DNA of 5,698 nt from Oscillospiraceae bacterium (GTDB lineage Bacteria; Bacillota; Clostridia; Christensenellales; Aristaeellaceae): the NCBI GenBank assembly GCA_031282605.1, contig JAITDK010000307.1, positions 1 to 5,698 of the forward strand. Direction: 5' to 3'. Shown here piece after piece: positions 1-5,509 of this stretch. The translations under genes were made by a program, and so were the position numbers. Each line of letters opens with the position of its first letter. Position 1 is the first letter of the stretch. The notes under the pieces are model-generated. The model was given only the letters and a program-made list of their open reading frames with translations, did no database searches and was not told the DNA's origin.

Positions 1-45
1 GGAACGTCCCTGCGGGGAGCCTGGGACTCTGTCCCAGACCCTGCG

Positions 46-224
46 AAGGGCTATCCGCCCTTTCGAATCCTGACCAGGCTTCGCCTGGACCATCGTGATA
101 CACATTCTACCGGCTTCGGTTAGCCGGTTGTCCCTGGAGAGTCTGTTTCGGAACGCATCGGTTACCCGGGGATGTGAGTTGAGCGCAGTGAACTCCCCGA
201 AGACGCGGATACGCCGCGTCTTCG
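46..224 (+). repeat. Left copy of an imperfect inverted repeat flanking the operon
   Basis: Bases 46-103 are the exact reverse complement of 5641-5698 (58 of 58). Identity continues at 41 of 50 for 104-153 against 5591-5640. After a gap, a conserved block resumes at 179-205 (21 of 27 against 5504-5530) and runs into a hairpin. The copy lies downstream of the last gene with its hairpin end facing the operon. No open reading frame or transposase is associated with it. Confidence 0.9.
198..224 (-). terminator. Strong hairpin after the last gene (possible terminator without a U-tract)
   Basis: A perfect 11-bp stem, CGAAGACGCGG (198-208) with CCGCGTCTTCG (214-224), encloses a 5-base loop. It starts 27 bases after the TAA of the C-S lyase gene in the direction of transcription. 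On the transcript it is followed by GGGGAGUUC rather than a run of U, so it is not a textbook intrinsic terminator. It may end transcription weakly or protect the mRNA 3' end. It is also the inner end of the repeat. Confidence 0.5.
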
Positions 225-251
225 CAACGACAGAGGGGGTTCTTCACTCCC

Positions 252-1442
252 TTAACTGAACGCTTCGACGATCCGCTGTATCCCTTCGTTCAGCGTCGAC
301 CGCGGACAGGCCAGGTTCATCCGCATGAACCCGACTCCGTTTGCGCCGAACGTCGCGCCGTCGTTCAGCCACACTTTCGCCTTGTGCGCAAACGCTCCAA
401 CCATGTCAATATGAGCCATCCCCAAGCAGGAACAGTCCAACCATGCCAGGTATGTCGCCTCCAATTCCATCGGTCTGACGGCAGGCAACCCCTTCTCTAA
501 CGCACCACGCAGCAACGCGTAATTCCCCATCAAATATTCCTTCAACGCCTCCAGCCACGGCGCGCCATAACGATACGCCGCCTCCGCCGCCGCTATCGCG
601 ATCGGGTTCAACCCTATATCGCACGCATCCAACGCGCGGTTGATCCTCCTGCGCAACTCCGGATTCGCTACAAACGCGTTTGACGCCTGCAGCCCCGCCA
701 GATTGAACGTCTTGCTCGGCGCGGTGCACGTCACCGTTATCGGCGGAAACAGCGGATCCACCGCCGCAAACGGTATATGCTGCTTGCCTGCATACACGAA
801 ATCCTCGTGTATCTCATCCGATATAACCATCACGCCATGCTCGACGCATATCTCGCCCATCCGCTTCAGCTCTTCGCGCGTCCATACGCGCCCGATCGGG
901 TTATGAGGATGGCACAACAGAAATATCTTCGCTCCCGACTCAACCATGACCTTCTCGAAATCGTCGAAGTCTATCTCATACCGACCGCCGACCAACCTCA
1001 AGTCGCTCGACACAACCTTCCTGTCGTTCGCGCGCAGCACGGGAGCGAACACAGCGTACACGGGATTCTGAATCATGATGGTATCGCCCGGCTCGCTCAA
1101 CGCGCGTACTGCCGACGCTACCATGAACACCACGCCCGGCGTTGTGATGATCCAGTCGCGGTCGACGTCCCAACCGAAACGCACCTTTTGCCAGTTTATT
1201 GCGGCGTCATAGTAGCCCTTGCCAGCGACGCTGTATCCGTATACTCCATGCGCCGCAGCCCGCGTGGCGGCGAGAACGGCTTCCGGCGGAGCCTCAAAAT
1301 CCATGTCGGCGACCCAAAAAGGCAAAACGTCAGCGGGCATACCGCGTTCCGCCATGCCATCATGTTTGAGCGAGTTGGTGCCCCGCCGATCGATCACCTT
1401 ATCAAATATATCCGCCCGGTCTTTTTCATAAATCCTGTTCAT
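252..1442 (-). CDS. MalY/PatB-type PLP-dependent C-S beta-lyase (probable cystathionine beta-lyase, class I/II aminotransferase fold)
   Basis: This 396-residue protein belongs to the fold-type I PLP enzymes of the MalY/PatB group. Characterised members split C-S bonds in cystathionine, cysteine or cysteine conjugates, giving pyruvate, ammonia and a thiol or homocysteine. Visible marks are the N-terminal FDKVIDRRGTNSLKHD, the family signature VLPFWVADMDF (39-49), GVYGYS (66-71), PVY (127-129), HPHNPIGRVW (178-187, with the cofactor-side Asn181), ISDEIH (207-212, Asp209 for the PLP pyridine nitrogen), TAPSKTFNLAGLQ (240-252, Schiff-base Lys244) and Arg374 in GFMRMNLACPR for the substrate carboxylate. 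Length is normal for the family. The start is supported by GGAG at 1451-1454, eight bases upstream. It lies 27 nt after the M16 peptidase and is probably cotranscribed with it. No signal peptide is visible, so it should be cytoplasmic. Family assignment is firm. The exact substrate (cystathionine, cysteine or another S-conjugate) and any MalY-like regulatory role cannot be told from sequence, so no symbol is given. Confidence 0.93.
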   Translation of the reverse strand: MNRIYEKDRADIFDKVIDRRGTNSLKHDGMAERGMPADVLPFWVADMDFEAPPEAVLAATRAAAHGVYGYSVAGKGYYDAAINWQKVRFGWDVDRDWIITTPGVVFMVASAVRALSEPGDTIMIQNPVYAVFAPVLRANDRKVVSSDLRLVGGRYEIDFDDFEKVMVESGAKIFLLCHPHNPIGRVWTREELKRMGEICVEHGVMVISDEIHEDFVYAGKQHIPFAAVDPLFPPITVTCTAPSKTFNLAGLQASNAFVANPELRRRINRALDACDIGLNPIAIAAAEAAYRYGAPWLEALKEYLMGNYALLRGALEKGLPAVRPMELEATYLAWLDCSCLGMAHIDMVGAFAHKAKVWLNDGATFGANGVGFMRMNLACPRSTLNEGIQRIVEAFS

Positions 1443-1469
1443 CCGATACGCTCCATCGCCTAATACTGC

Positions 1470-2723
1470 TTAGGATATCAACCAGTCGGTCGGCAGCGAA
1501 TCCGCGTCGCGTCCTACCGCCGCCGCGCCGTGGGGCTTCAGCAGCACGTCGCCCGCGACGCGCATCACATCGTCTATCGTGCACGCCGCGATACGCTCCA
1601 GCACTTCCTCTTCGTTATGCACCCGACCCAGCAGAAGCAGATTCCGCCCGATGTTCGACATCCGGCTGGATGTTCCCTCCAGGCTCAATATATAACTCCC
1701 CTTGAGCTGCTCCCGCGCCATTGCGAACTCGCCGTCACTCACGCCCTCCGACATCAGCCGCGTCGTCTCCTTGCGCAGCTGGCTTAGCACAACCTCCGCG
1801 TGCTGCAGCGAGGTTCCGGCATACATCGTGAACAAACCGCATCCTGGAAACACCGTCGGGAACGAGTATACCGCGTACGCCATCCCCAGTTCCTCGCGGA
1901 TTCGCTGGAACAACCGCGAGGACATGCCGCCGCCGAACAGATTGTTCATTATGCTCAGCGCGTACACGTCCGGATTGCCCAGCGCAACTCCGGGAAACCC
2001 TAGGCACAAATGCACCTGCTCTATATCCTTCGTACGCTTCACGGCGACCGCGTTGAACCGCTGTTCGTACTTGGGCGCGACGAACGGCTCGCCGCCCTGC
2101 CAGCCCCCGAAATACTGATCTATCAGTTTTTCCAGCGCCGCTTCGTCATAATGTCCGGCTACGGCCAGCACGGCGTTCCTCGGGCGGTAGTGCGTCTTGC
2201 GGTATCTATCCAGATCGCCGCTGGTGTAGCGCTCAATCCTGTCGGTTGTGCCCAGTATCGACTGCGCCAGCGGGTTGCCCTTGAACAGCGCCTCGGTCAG
2301 CATGTCGTGAACGAGATCCTCCGGAGAGTCTTCTACCATCGCGATCTCTTCCAGTATTACGCTTCGCTCCTTGTTCAGCTCGACCTCATTGAGCGTGGCG
2401 TTCAGCGCCATATCGCTGATCACGTCCAGCGCGGTGGATACGTGCTCGTCCATCACCTTGGCGTAGTAACACGTGCATTCCTTTGAAGTAAACGCGTTTA
2501 TCTGTCCGCCGATCGCGTCTATCGCCTCGGCGATATCGCGCGCGCTGCGCTTGTGCGTGCCTTTGAACAGCATATGTTCCAGGAAGTGAGACAGGCCGTT
2601 CTCTTCGGGGATTTCGTGCATCGAGCCTGTCCCTATCCACAACCCCACCGATACAGAGCGCGCGAACGGGATTCGCTCACGAATGACGCGCAGCCCGTTC
2701 GACAGTTCGTTTATTTCGTACAT
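1470..2723 (-). CDS. M16 family zinc metallopeptidase (MlpA/YmxG-like, processing-peptidase type)
   Basis: This 417-residue protein is a single-chain M16B peptidase, related to mitochondrial processing peptidase and to Bacillus MlpA/YmxG. The inverted zinc motif HFLEH is at 46-50 (His46 and His50 bind zinc, Glu49 is the catalytic base). The third ligand is expected in NKERSVILEEI; alignment with pitrilysin suggests Glu126. The C-terminal half carries FGGGMSSRLFQRIREELG followed by MAYAVYSF (263-288), the Arg/Tyr substrate-binding region typical of active M16B proteins. The N-terminal peptidase domain spans roughly 12-158 and the M16 C-terminal domain roughly 165-340. No signal peptide or membrane segment is seen. 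The start is preceded by AAAGGGA at 2732-2738 with an 8-base gap. It begins 47 nt after pnp, the neighbourhood usual for this gene in Firmicutes. All catalytic residues are present, so it should be active, but the physiological substrate is unknown. It is probably an oligopeptide or small-protein peptidase. Confidence 0.93.
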   Translation of the reverse strand: MYEINELSNGLRVIRERIPFARSVSVGLWIGTGSMHEIPEENGLSHFLEHMLFKGTHKRSARDIAEAIDAIGGQINAFTSKECTCYYAKVMDEHVSTALDVISDMALNATLNEVELNKERSVILEEIAMVEDSPEDLVHDMLTEALFKGNPLAQSILGTTDRIERYTSGDLDRYRKTHYRPRNAVLAVAGHYDEAALEKLIDQYFGGWQGGEPFVAPKYEQRFNAVAVKRTKDIEQVHLCLGFPGVALGNPDVYALSIMNNLFGGGMSSRLFQRIREELGMAYAVYSFPTVFPGCGLFTMYAGTSLQHAEVVLSQLRKETTRLMSEGVSDGEFAMAREQLKGSYILSLEGTSSRMSNIGRNLLLLGRVHNEEEVLERIAACTIDDVMRVAGDVLLKPHGAAAVGRDADSLPTDWLIS

Positions 2724-2744
2724 TTTACCGATCCCTTTGTTTCA

Positions 2745-2770
2745 TTTGGATCTCGTTTGAGCCGTCCAAA
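2745..2770 (-). other. Intercistronic hairpin between pnp and the M16 gene
   Basis: Directly after the pnp stop codon the transcript reads UUUGGA, then CUC-AAAC-GAG, then UCCAAA. This gives a 6-bp outer stem (2745-2750 with 2765-2770) and a 3-bp inner stem separated by a 1x3 internal loop. It fills more than half of the 47-nt spacer and ends a few bases before the next ribosome binding site. No U-tract follows, so it more likely protects the pnp end or marks a processing site than terminates transcription. Confidence 0.5.
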
Positions 2771-4942
2771 TCACGGCCGGCGAGGCCCCCTCGGCGGCCC
2801 GCCCCGGTGATCGCGGTCGCCTCCGCGCGGCGGCGGACGGCGCACTATGTCGCCAGTCGCGTAAACCAGATCGTTGCGCACCAGGTTTATCCTGCCCTGA
2901 CTATCCACTTCGGATACGCGAACCTCCAGTTCGTCGCCGATCTTCACCGCGTCCTCTATCTTCTCGACGCGCTCATTTGACAACTTGGAGATGTGAATCA
3001 TGCCGTCTTTGCCAGGCGCGAACTCGATGAAAGCGCCGAAGGGCATCACACGCACCGCCTTGCCTATGAATACGTCGCCCACCTGCACGTCCTTGGCGAT
3101 GGCCTCAATGATCTTGCGCGCCTTGTTCGCCGCCGCTTCGTCGGATGTGGCGATGAACACATGCCCGTCGTCCTCGATATCGATCTTGACGCCCGTGTCG
3201 GCGATTATCTTGTTGATCACCTTGCCGCCGCTGCCTATGACCTCGCGGATCTTGTCCGGATTGATCATGAACGAGGTTATCTTTGGCGCGTACTTGCTCA
3301 GGCCAGCGCGCGGTTCCGGCAGCGTTTCCAGCATCTTGCCCAGGATATGCAGCCGCCCGTCGAGCGCCTGTTTCAGCGCTTGCTTGAGAATCGGCTCGTC
3401 GATGCCCTTGATCTTTATATCCATTTGGATCGCGGTTATGCCGTTCATCGTGCCCGCGACCTTGAAATCCATATCGCCCAGGAAGTCCTCCAGCCCTTGG
3501 ATGTCGGTCAGCACCGCCACCTGATCTGAATCGGCGTCCTTTATAAGACCCATCGCAACGCCCGCCACCGGCGCCTTGATCGGCACGCCCGCGTCCATCA
3601 GCGACAGCGTGGACGCGCAGACGCTCGCCTGCGACGTGGAGCCGTTAGAGGAGAGCACCTCGCTGACCAGCCGGATCGCGTACGGGAATACGTCTTCCGA
3701 TGGGATCATGGGCTGCAGCGCGCGTTCAGCCAGCGCGCCGTGGCCGATCTCCCTGCGGCCAGGCGAACGCATACGTCCCGCCTCGCCCGTCGAATACGGC
3801 GGGAAGTTGTAGTGATGCATGTACCGTTTGGTTTCCTCGTTGGTCAAGCCGTCGAGATTCTGCACCTCGCGCATAGAGCCTAGCGTCGTAACGGTCAGCG
3901 CCTGGGTCTCGCCGCGCGTGAAGATAGCCGAACCGTGCGGCCTGGGCAGCAACCCTACCTCGCACCATATCGGGCGAACCTCGGTGAGCTTGCGTCCGTC
4001 CGGGCGAACGCCCTCGCTTAATATACGCGCGCGCATGACCTTCTTTTTCATCGCGTACAGCGCGTCGGCGATTTCAGCGGAACGTCCGGGGAATATCTCC
4101 GCGAAATGCTCTTGCACATCCTTGCCGACCTCATCCTCGCGACCCTGGCGTTCATGCCGGTCAAACGTGCCGAACACCCAGTTGATCTTCTCCTGCGCGT
4201 ATTCCTTGACGGCGGCCGCGATATCCTCGCCGGTCAGGTACAAAGGGAATTCCTTCTTGGGCTTGCCGATTTCGGCGATAATCGTTTTCTGGAACTCTAC
4301 CAGTTTCTTTATTTCTTCGTGAGCGAGCATGATACCATCCAGCATTACCTGCTCGCTTACCTCGTTCGCGCCCGCCTCAACCATCATCACGGCGTCGCCT
4401 GTGCCCGCCACGACCAGATGGAGATCGGACTTATTCCGCGCCTCGTCATCCGGGTTGACGACAAACTCGTCGTTTATCCTGCCTATAACCACGGCGCCTA
4501 CCGGGCCGCCGAACGGTATCTCCGACACCCCCAGCGCGATCGAAGCGCCCAGCATGGCCGGTATCTCAGGCGGGACGTTTGTGTCCACGGACAGCGCGGT
4601 CGCCACAACCTGCACGTCGTTGCGCAGTCCCTTGGGGAACAGCGGGCGCAGCGGCCTGTCGATCAGTCTACTGGTCAGCGTGGCCTTTTCGGTTGGACGG
4701 CCTTCGCGGCGGATCCAGCCGCCTGGTATGCGGCCTACCGAATACAATTTTTCCTCGTAATCGCAGCTTAGCGGGAAGAAGTCCTGTCCCTCGCGCGGCG
4801 TGTCGGATGCCGTCGCGCACACGAGTATTACGGTATCGCCCAACCGTACCAGCGCCGATCCGCCCGCCTGCTGCGCGTACCGCCCGAACTCGAGTGTCAG
4901 CGTGCGTCCCGCCAATTGCGTTGAGTAGATTTTCTGTTCCAT
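2771..4942 (-). CDS. pnp: Polyribonucleotide nucleotidyltransferase (PNPase)
   Basis: PNPase degrades RNA 3' to 5' with phosphate, releasing nucleoside diphosphates, and can run in reverse to add tails; it acts as a trimer in the cytoplasm. The protein has 723 residues (about 705-711 in Bacillus and E. coli). Domains in order are the first RNase PH core (about 12-143) with IPGGWIRREGRP at 72-83, the all-helical linker domain (about 238-310), the second, catalytic RNase PH core (about 324-531), KH (about 552-614, GSGG loop at 570-573) and S1 (about 619-689). Catalytic and phosphate-site residues are visible: GRREIGHG (395-402, with Arg396, Arg397, His401), NGSTSQAS (433-440) and EDFLGDMDFK (485-494, with Asp486, Asp492, Lys494). 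The C-terminus is an arginine-, proline- and glycine-rich tail (701-723). AAGGAG at 4948-4953 sits five bases before the ATG. It follows rpsO by 100 nt, the classical arrangement. Confidence 0.98.
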   Translation of the reverse strand: MEQKIYSTQLAGRTLTLEFGRYAQQAGGSALVRLGDTVILVCATASDTPREGQDFFPLSCDYEEKLYSVGRIPGGWIRREGRPTEKATLTSRLIDRPLRPLFPKGLRNDVQVVATALSVDTNVPPEIPAMLGASIALGVSEIPFGGPVGAVVIGRINDEFVVNPDDEARNKSDLHLVVAGTGDAVMMVEAGANEVSEQVMLDGIMLAHEEIKKLVEFQKTIIAEIGKPKKEFPLYLTGEDIAAAVKEYAQEKINWVFGTFDRHERQGREDEVGKDVQEHFAEIFPGRSAEIADALYAMKKKVMRARILSEGVRPDGRKLTEVRPIWCEVGLLPRPHGSAIFTRGETQALTVTTLGSMREVQNLDGLTNEETKRYMHHYNFPPYSTGEAGRMRSPGRREIGHGALAERALQPMIPSEDVFPYAIRLVSEVLSSNGSTSQASVCASTLSLMDAGVPIKAPVAGVAMGLIKDADSDQVAVLTDIQGLEDFLGDMDFKVAGTMNGITAIQMDIKIKGIDEPILKQALKQALDGRLHILGKMLETLPEPRAGLSKYAPKITSFMINPDKIREVIGSGGKVINKIIADTGVKIDIEDDGHVFIATSDEAAANKARKIIEAIAKDVQVGDVFIGKAVRVMPFGAFIEFAPGKDGMIHISKLSNERVEKIEDAVKIGDELEVRVSEVDSQGRINLVRNDLVYATGDIVRRPPPRGGDRDHRGGPPRGPRRP

Positions 4943-4994
4943 CGTTTCTCCTTAACTTCTTTGGGCGCGGAACCCTGTCCCGCTATTCCCGATC

Positions 4995-5018
4995 GGGGCG
5001 CGGTTCATCCCGTGCCCC
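4995..5018 (-). other. Hairpin in the rpsO-pnp spacer
   Basis: On the transcript, GGGGC-A-CGG (5018-5010) pairs with CCG-C-GCCCC (5003-4995) around a GAUGAA loop: eight pairs with a single A-C mismatch. It begins 24 nt after the rpsO stop codon and no U-run follows, so it does not look like a complete intrinsic terminator. CCCGATCGGG (4988-4997) overlaps it and could form a competing self-complementary element. In E. coli this spacer holds a partial terminator and RNase III/PNPase control sites; a similar role here is only inferred. Confidence 0.45.
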
Positions 5019-5042
5019 CTTATCTTTCATAACAACCGGCGG

Positions 5043-5309
5043 TTATTTGCGCAGACCAAGGCTGCCGACCAGCGTACGGTAGCGCTCTATGTCGGTGTCG
5101 TGCAGATAGTTCAACAGTCCGCGGCGCTGGCCGACCATCAGCAGCAGCCCGCGGCGGGAGTGGTGATCCTTTTTGTGGGTCTTCAGGTGGTCGTCGTTTA
5201 GGTGATTGATACGCTCGGTCAGCAGAGCGATCTGCACCTCGGGCGAACCCGTGTCGCCGGGATGGCGTGAGTACTGTTCGATAATAGAGAGTTTCCGGGT
5301 CTTATCCAT
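5043..5309 (-). CDS. rpsO: 30S ribosomal protein S15
   Basis: S15 is a primary 16S rRNA-binding protein that nucleates assembly of the 30S platform. The 88-residue product has the standard length and the hallmark stretch INHLN...HLKTHKKDHHSRRGLL, with His41, Asp48 and Ser51, the residues known in the family to read the rRNA G-U/G-C motif. It ends in LGLRK, as S15 proteins usually do. The start is the ATG at 5309, because GGAGG lies nine bases upstream and the protein then has family length. The frame stays open to an ATG at 5378, which would add 23 residues, but that codon has no ribosome binding site. Positions 57 and 64, often basic in this family (for example RGLLRM and QRRKLL in E. coli), are Leu and Gly here. 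It is the promoter-proximal gene of the operon and may be autoregulated through its leader, as S15 is in several bacteria. Confidence 0.98.
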   Translation of the reverse strand: MDKTRKLSIIEQYSRHPGDTGSPEVQIALLTERINHLNDDHLKTHKKDHHSRRGLLLMVGQRRGLLNYLHDTDIERYRTLVGSLGLRK

Positions 5310-5418
5310 GATATAACGCCTCCATTGTTTGATCGTCCAATCGCCGCTCGCCGCGTGAGACGCCATTAAATTGAGCATCCGGTCGAGGCGGACACGCCGG
5401 ACGCAGTGTGCGGTTCAT
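5302..5418 (-). other. Possible 38-codon upstream reading frame overlapping the rpsO start
   Basis: An ATG at 5418 opens a 38-codon frame, starting MNRTLRPACPPRP, that ends in a TAA lying inside the first codons of rpsO (ATGGATAAG), an 8-base overlap. The predicted transcription start lies only about 5-7 bases upstream of this ATG. The GGAG just upstream would then fall outside the transcript, so translation would be nearly leaderless. The peptide is Arg/Pro-rich and I recognise no family. It may be a regulatory leader peptide or simply chance in GC-rich sequence. Confidence 0.2.
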
Positions 5419-5424
5419 AAGGAC
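5310..5424 (-). promoter_or_regulatory. rpsO 5' leader with a stable hairpin, candidate S15 autoregulatory region
   Basis: The predicted untranslated leader of about 115 nt contains an 8-bp stem, 5'-GCGUCCGG (5404-5397) paired with CCGGAUGC (5382-5375), including one G-U pair and enclosing a 14-nt loop. Part of that loop (GGCG/CGCC) could pair in a competing fold. Closer to the gene, a short GCGU-CUC-ACGC hairpin and an AUUG/CAAU pairing reach toward the ribosome binding site. In E. coli, Geobacillus, Thermus and Rhizobium, S15 is known to bind its own leader through structures that differ between groups, so an autoregulatory role is reasonable. I do not recognise any of the published folds here, and the G-U pair does not match the 5'-GG/CU arrangement of the rRNA site. 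The function is inferred. Confidence 0.45.
5319..5323 (-). promoter_or_regulatory. rpsO ribosome binding site (decides the start)
   Basis: The minus strand reads GGAGG here, nine bases before the ATG at 5309. It is the only good Shine-Dalgarno sequence near the 5' end of the open frame, and it rules out the longer form starting at 5378. Confidence 0.88.
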
Positions 5425-5429
5425 TCTCC

Positions 5430-5458
5430 ATTCTAACATGCACCGTCGGTTTTGTAAA
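5430..5458 (-). promoter_or_regulatory. Sigma-A promoter of the rpsO-pnp operon
   Basis: On the minus strand, TTTACA (5453-5458; 5 of 6 matches to TTGACA) is followed by exactly 17 bases and TAGAAT (5430-5435; 5 of 6 matches to TATAAT). A TG one base upstream of the -10 hexamer makes it an extended -10 element. The bases just upstream of the -35 (AATATT and beyond) are AT-rich, unlike the rest of the window. Transcription should start near 5423-5425, giving a leader of about 115 nt before rpsO. This is the only convincing promoter I find and it is placed to drive the whole operon. Confidence 0.82.
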
Positions 5459-5468
5459 TATTCGATTG

Positions 5469-5509
5469 AAGGCGTCCAGCGATTCCAAATTTGGAATCGC
5501 TGACGCCTT
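5469..5509. terminator. Long hairpin upstream of the rpsO promoter (possible bidirectional terminator)
   Basis: AAGGCGTC (5469-5476), one bulged C, then AGCGATTCCAAA (5478-5489) pairs with TTTGGAATCGCT (5490-5501) and GACGCCTT (5502-5509). This gives 20 pairs, or about 18 after allowing a 4-base loop. Only short T runs follow on either strand (TTT on the plus strand). It ends 10 bases before the -35 element, so it would insulate the operon from transcription entering from the right. It is also the inner end of the right repeat copy. Confidence 0.55.

Larger units (their letters stand above)
1..251. other. Non-coding flank made of consecutive hairpins, downstream of the C-S lyase gene
   Basis: I find no credible gene here. 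The stretch holds a series of short perfect stems: CTGGGAC/GTCCCAG (21-37, 3-nt loop), AAGGGC/GCCCTT (46-62, 5-nt loop), CCAGGC/GCCTGG (74-88, 3-nt loop), CCGGCT/AGCCGG (110-127, 6-nt loop) and the 11-bp stem at 198-224. Much of it is one copy of the repeat seen again at the right end of the window. The pattern resembles the structured dispersed repeats found between genes in many Clostridia. Confidence 0.7.

Noticed and set aside
1..127. CRISPR array suggested by the regularly spaced hairpins
   Set aside because: The hairpins differ in sequence from one another; there are no identical direct repeats with unique spacers and no cas gene nearby.
777..1463. 228-codon open frame on the plus strand opposite the C-S lyase gene
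   Set aside because: It is antisense to a well-conserved enzyme and its translation shows no domain or usual composition. It is a composition artefact.
2010..2486. 158-codon open frame on the plus strand opposite the M16 gene
   Set aside because: It is antisense to a conserved peptidase and has no family features.
4106..4771. 221-codon open frame on the plus strand opposite pnp
   Set aside because: It lies wholly inside pnp, whose family motifs are intact, and has no recognisable motif. Long antisense frames are expected opposite GC-rich genes.
4943..5042. Separate pnp promoter in the rpsO-pnp spacer
   Set aside because: TTGTTA-like and TAA-containing stretches occur, but no -35/-10 pair has acceptable spacing.
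5043..5378. Longer rpsO starting at the ATG at 5378
   Set aside because: It would add 23 residues not found in S15 proteins, and there is no ribosome binding site there, whereas GGAGG stands before 5309.
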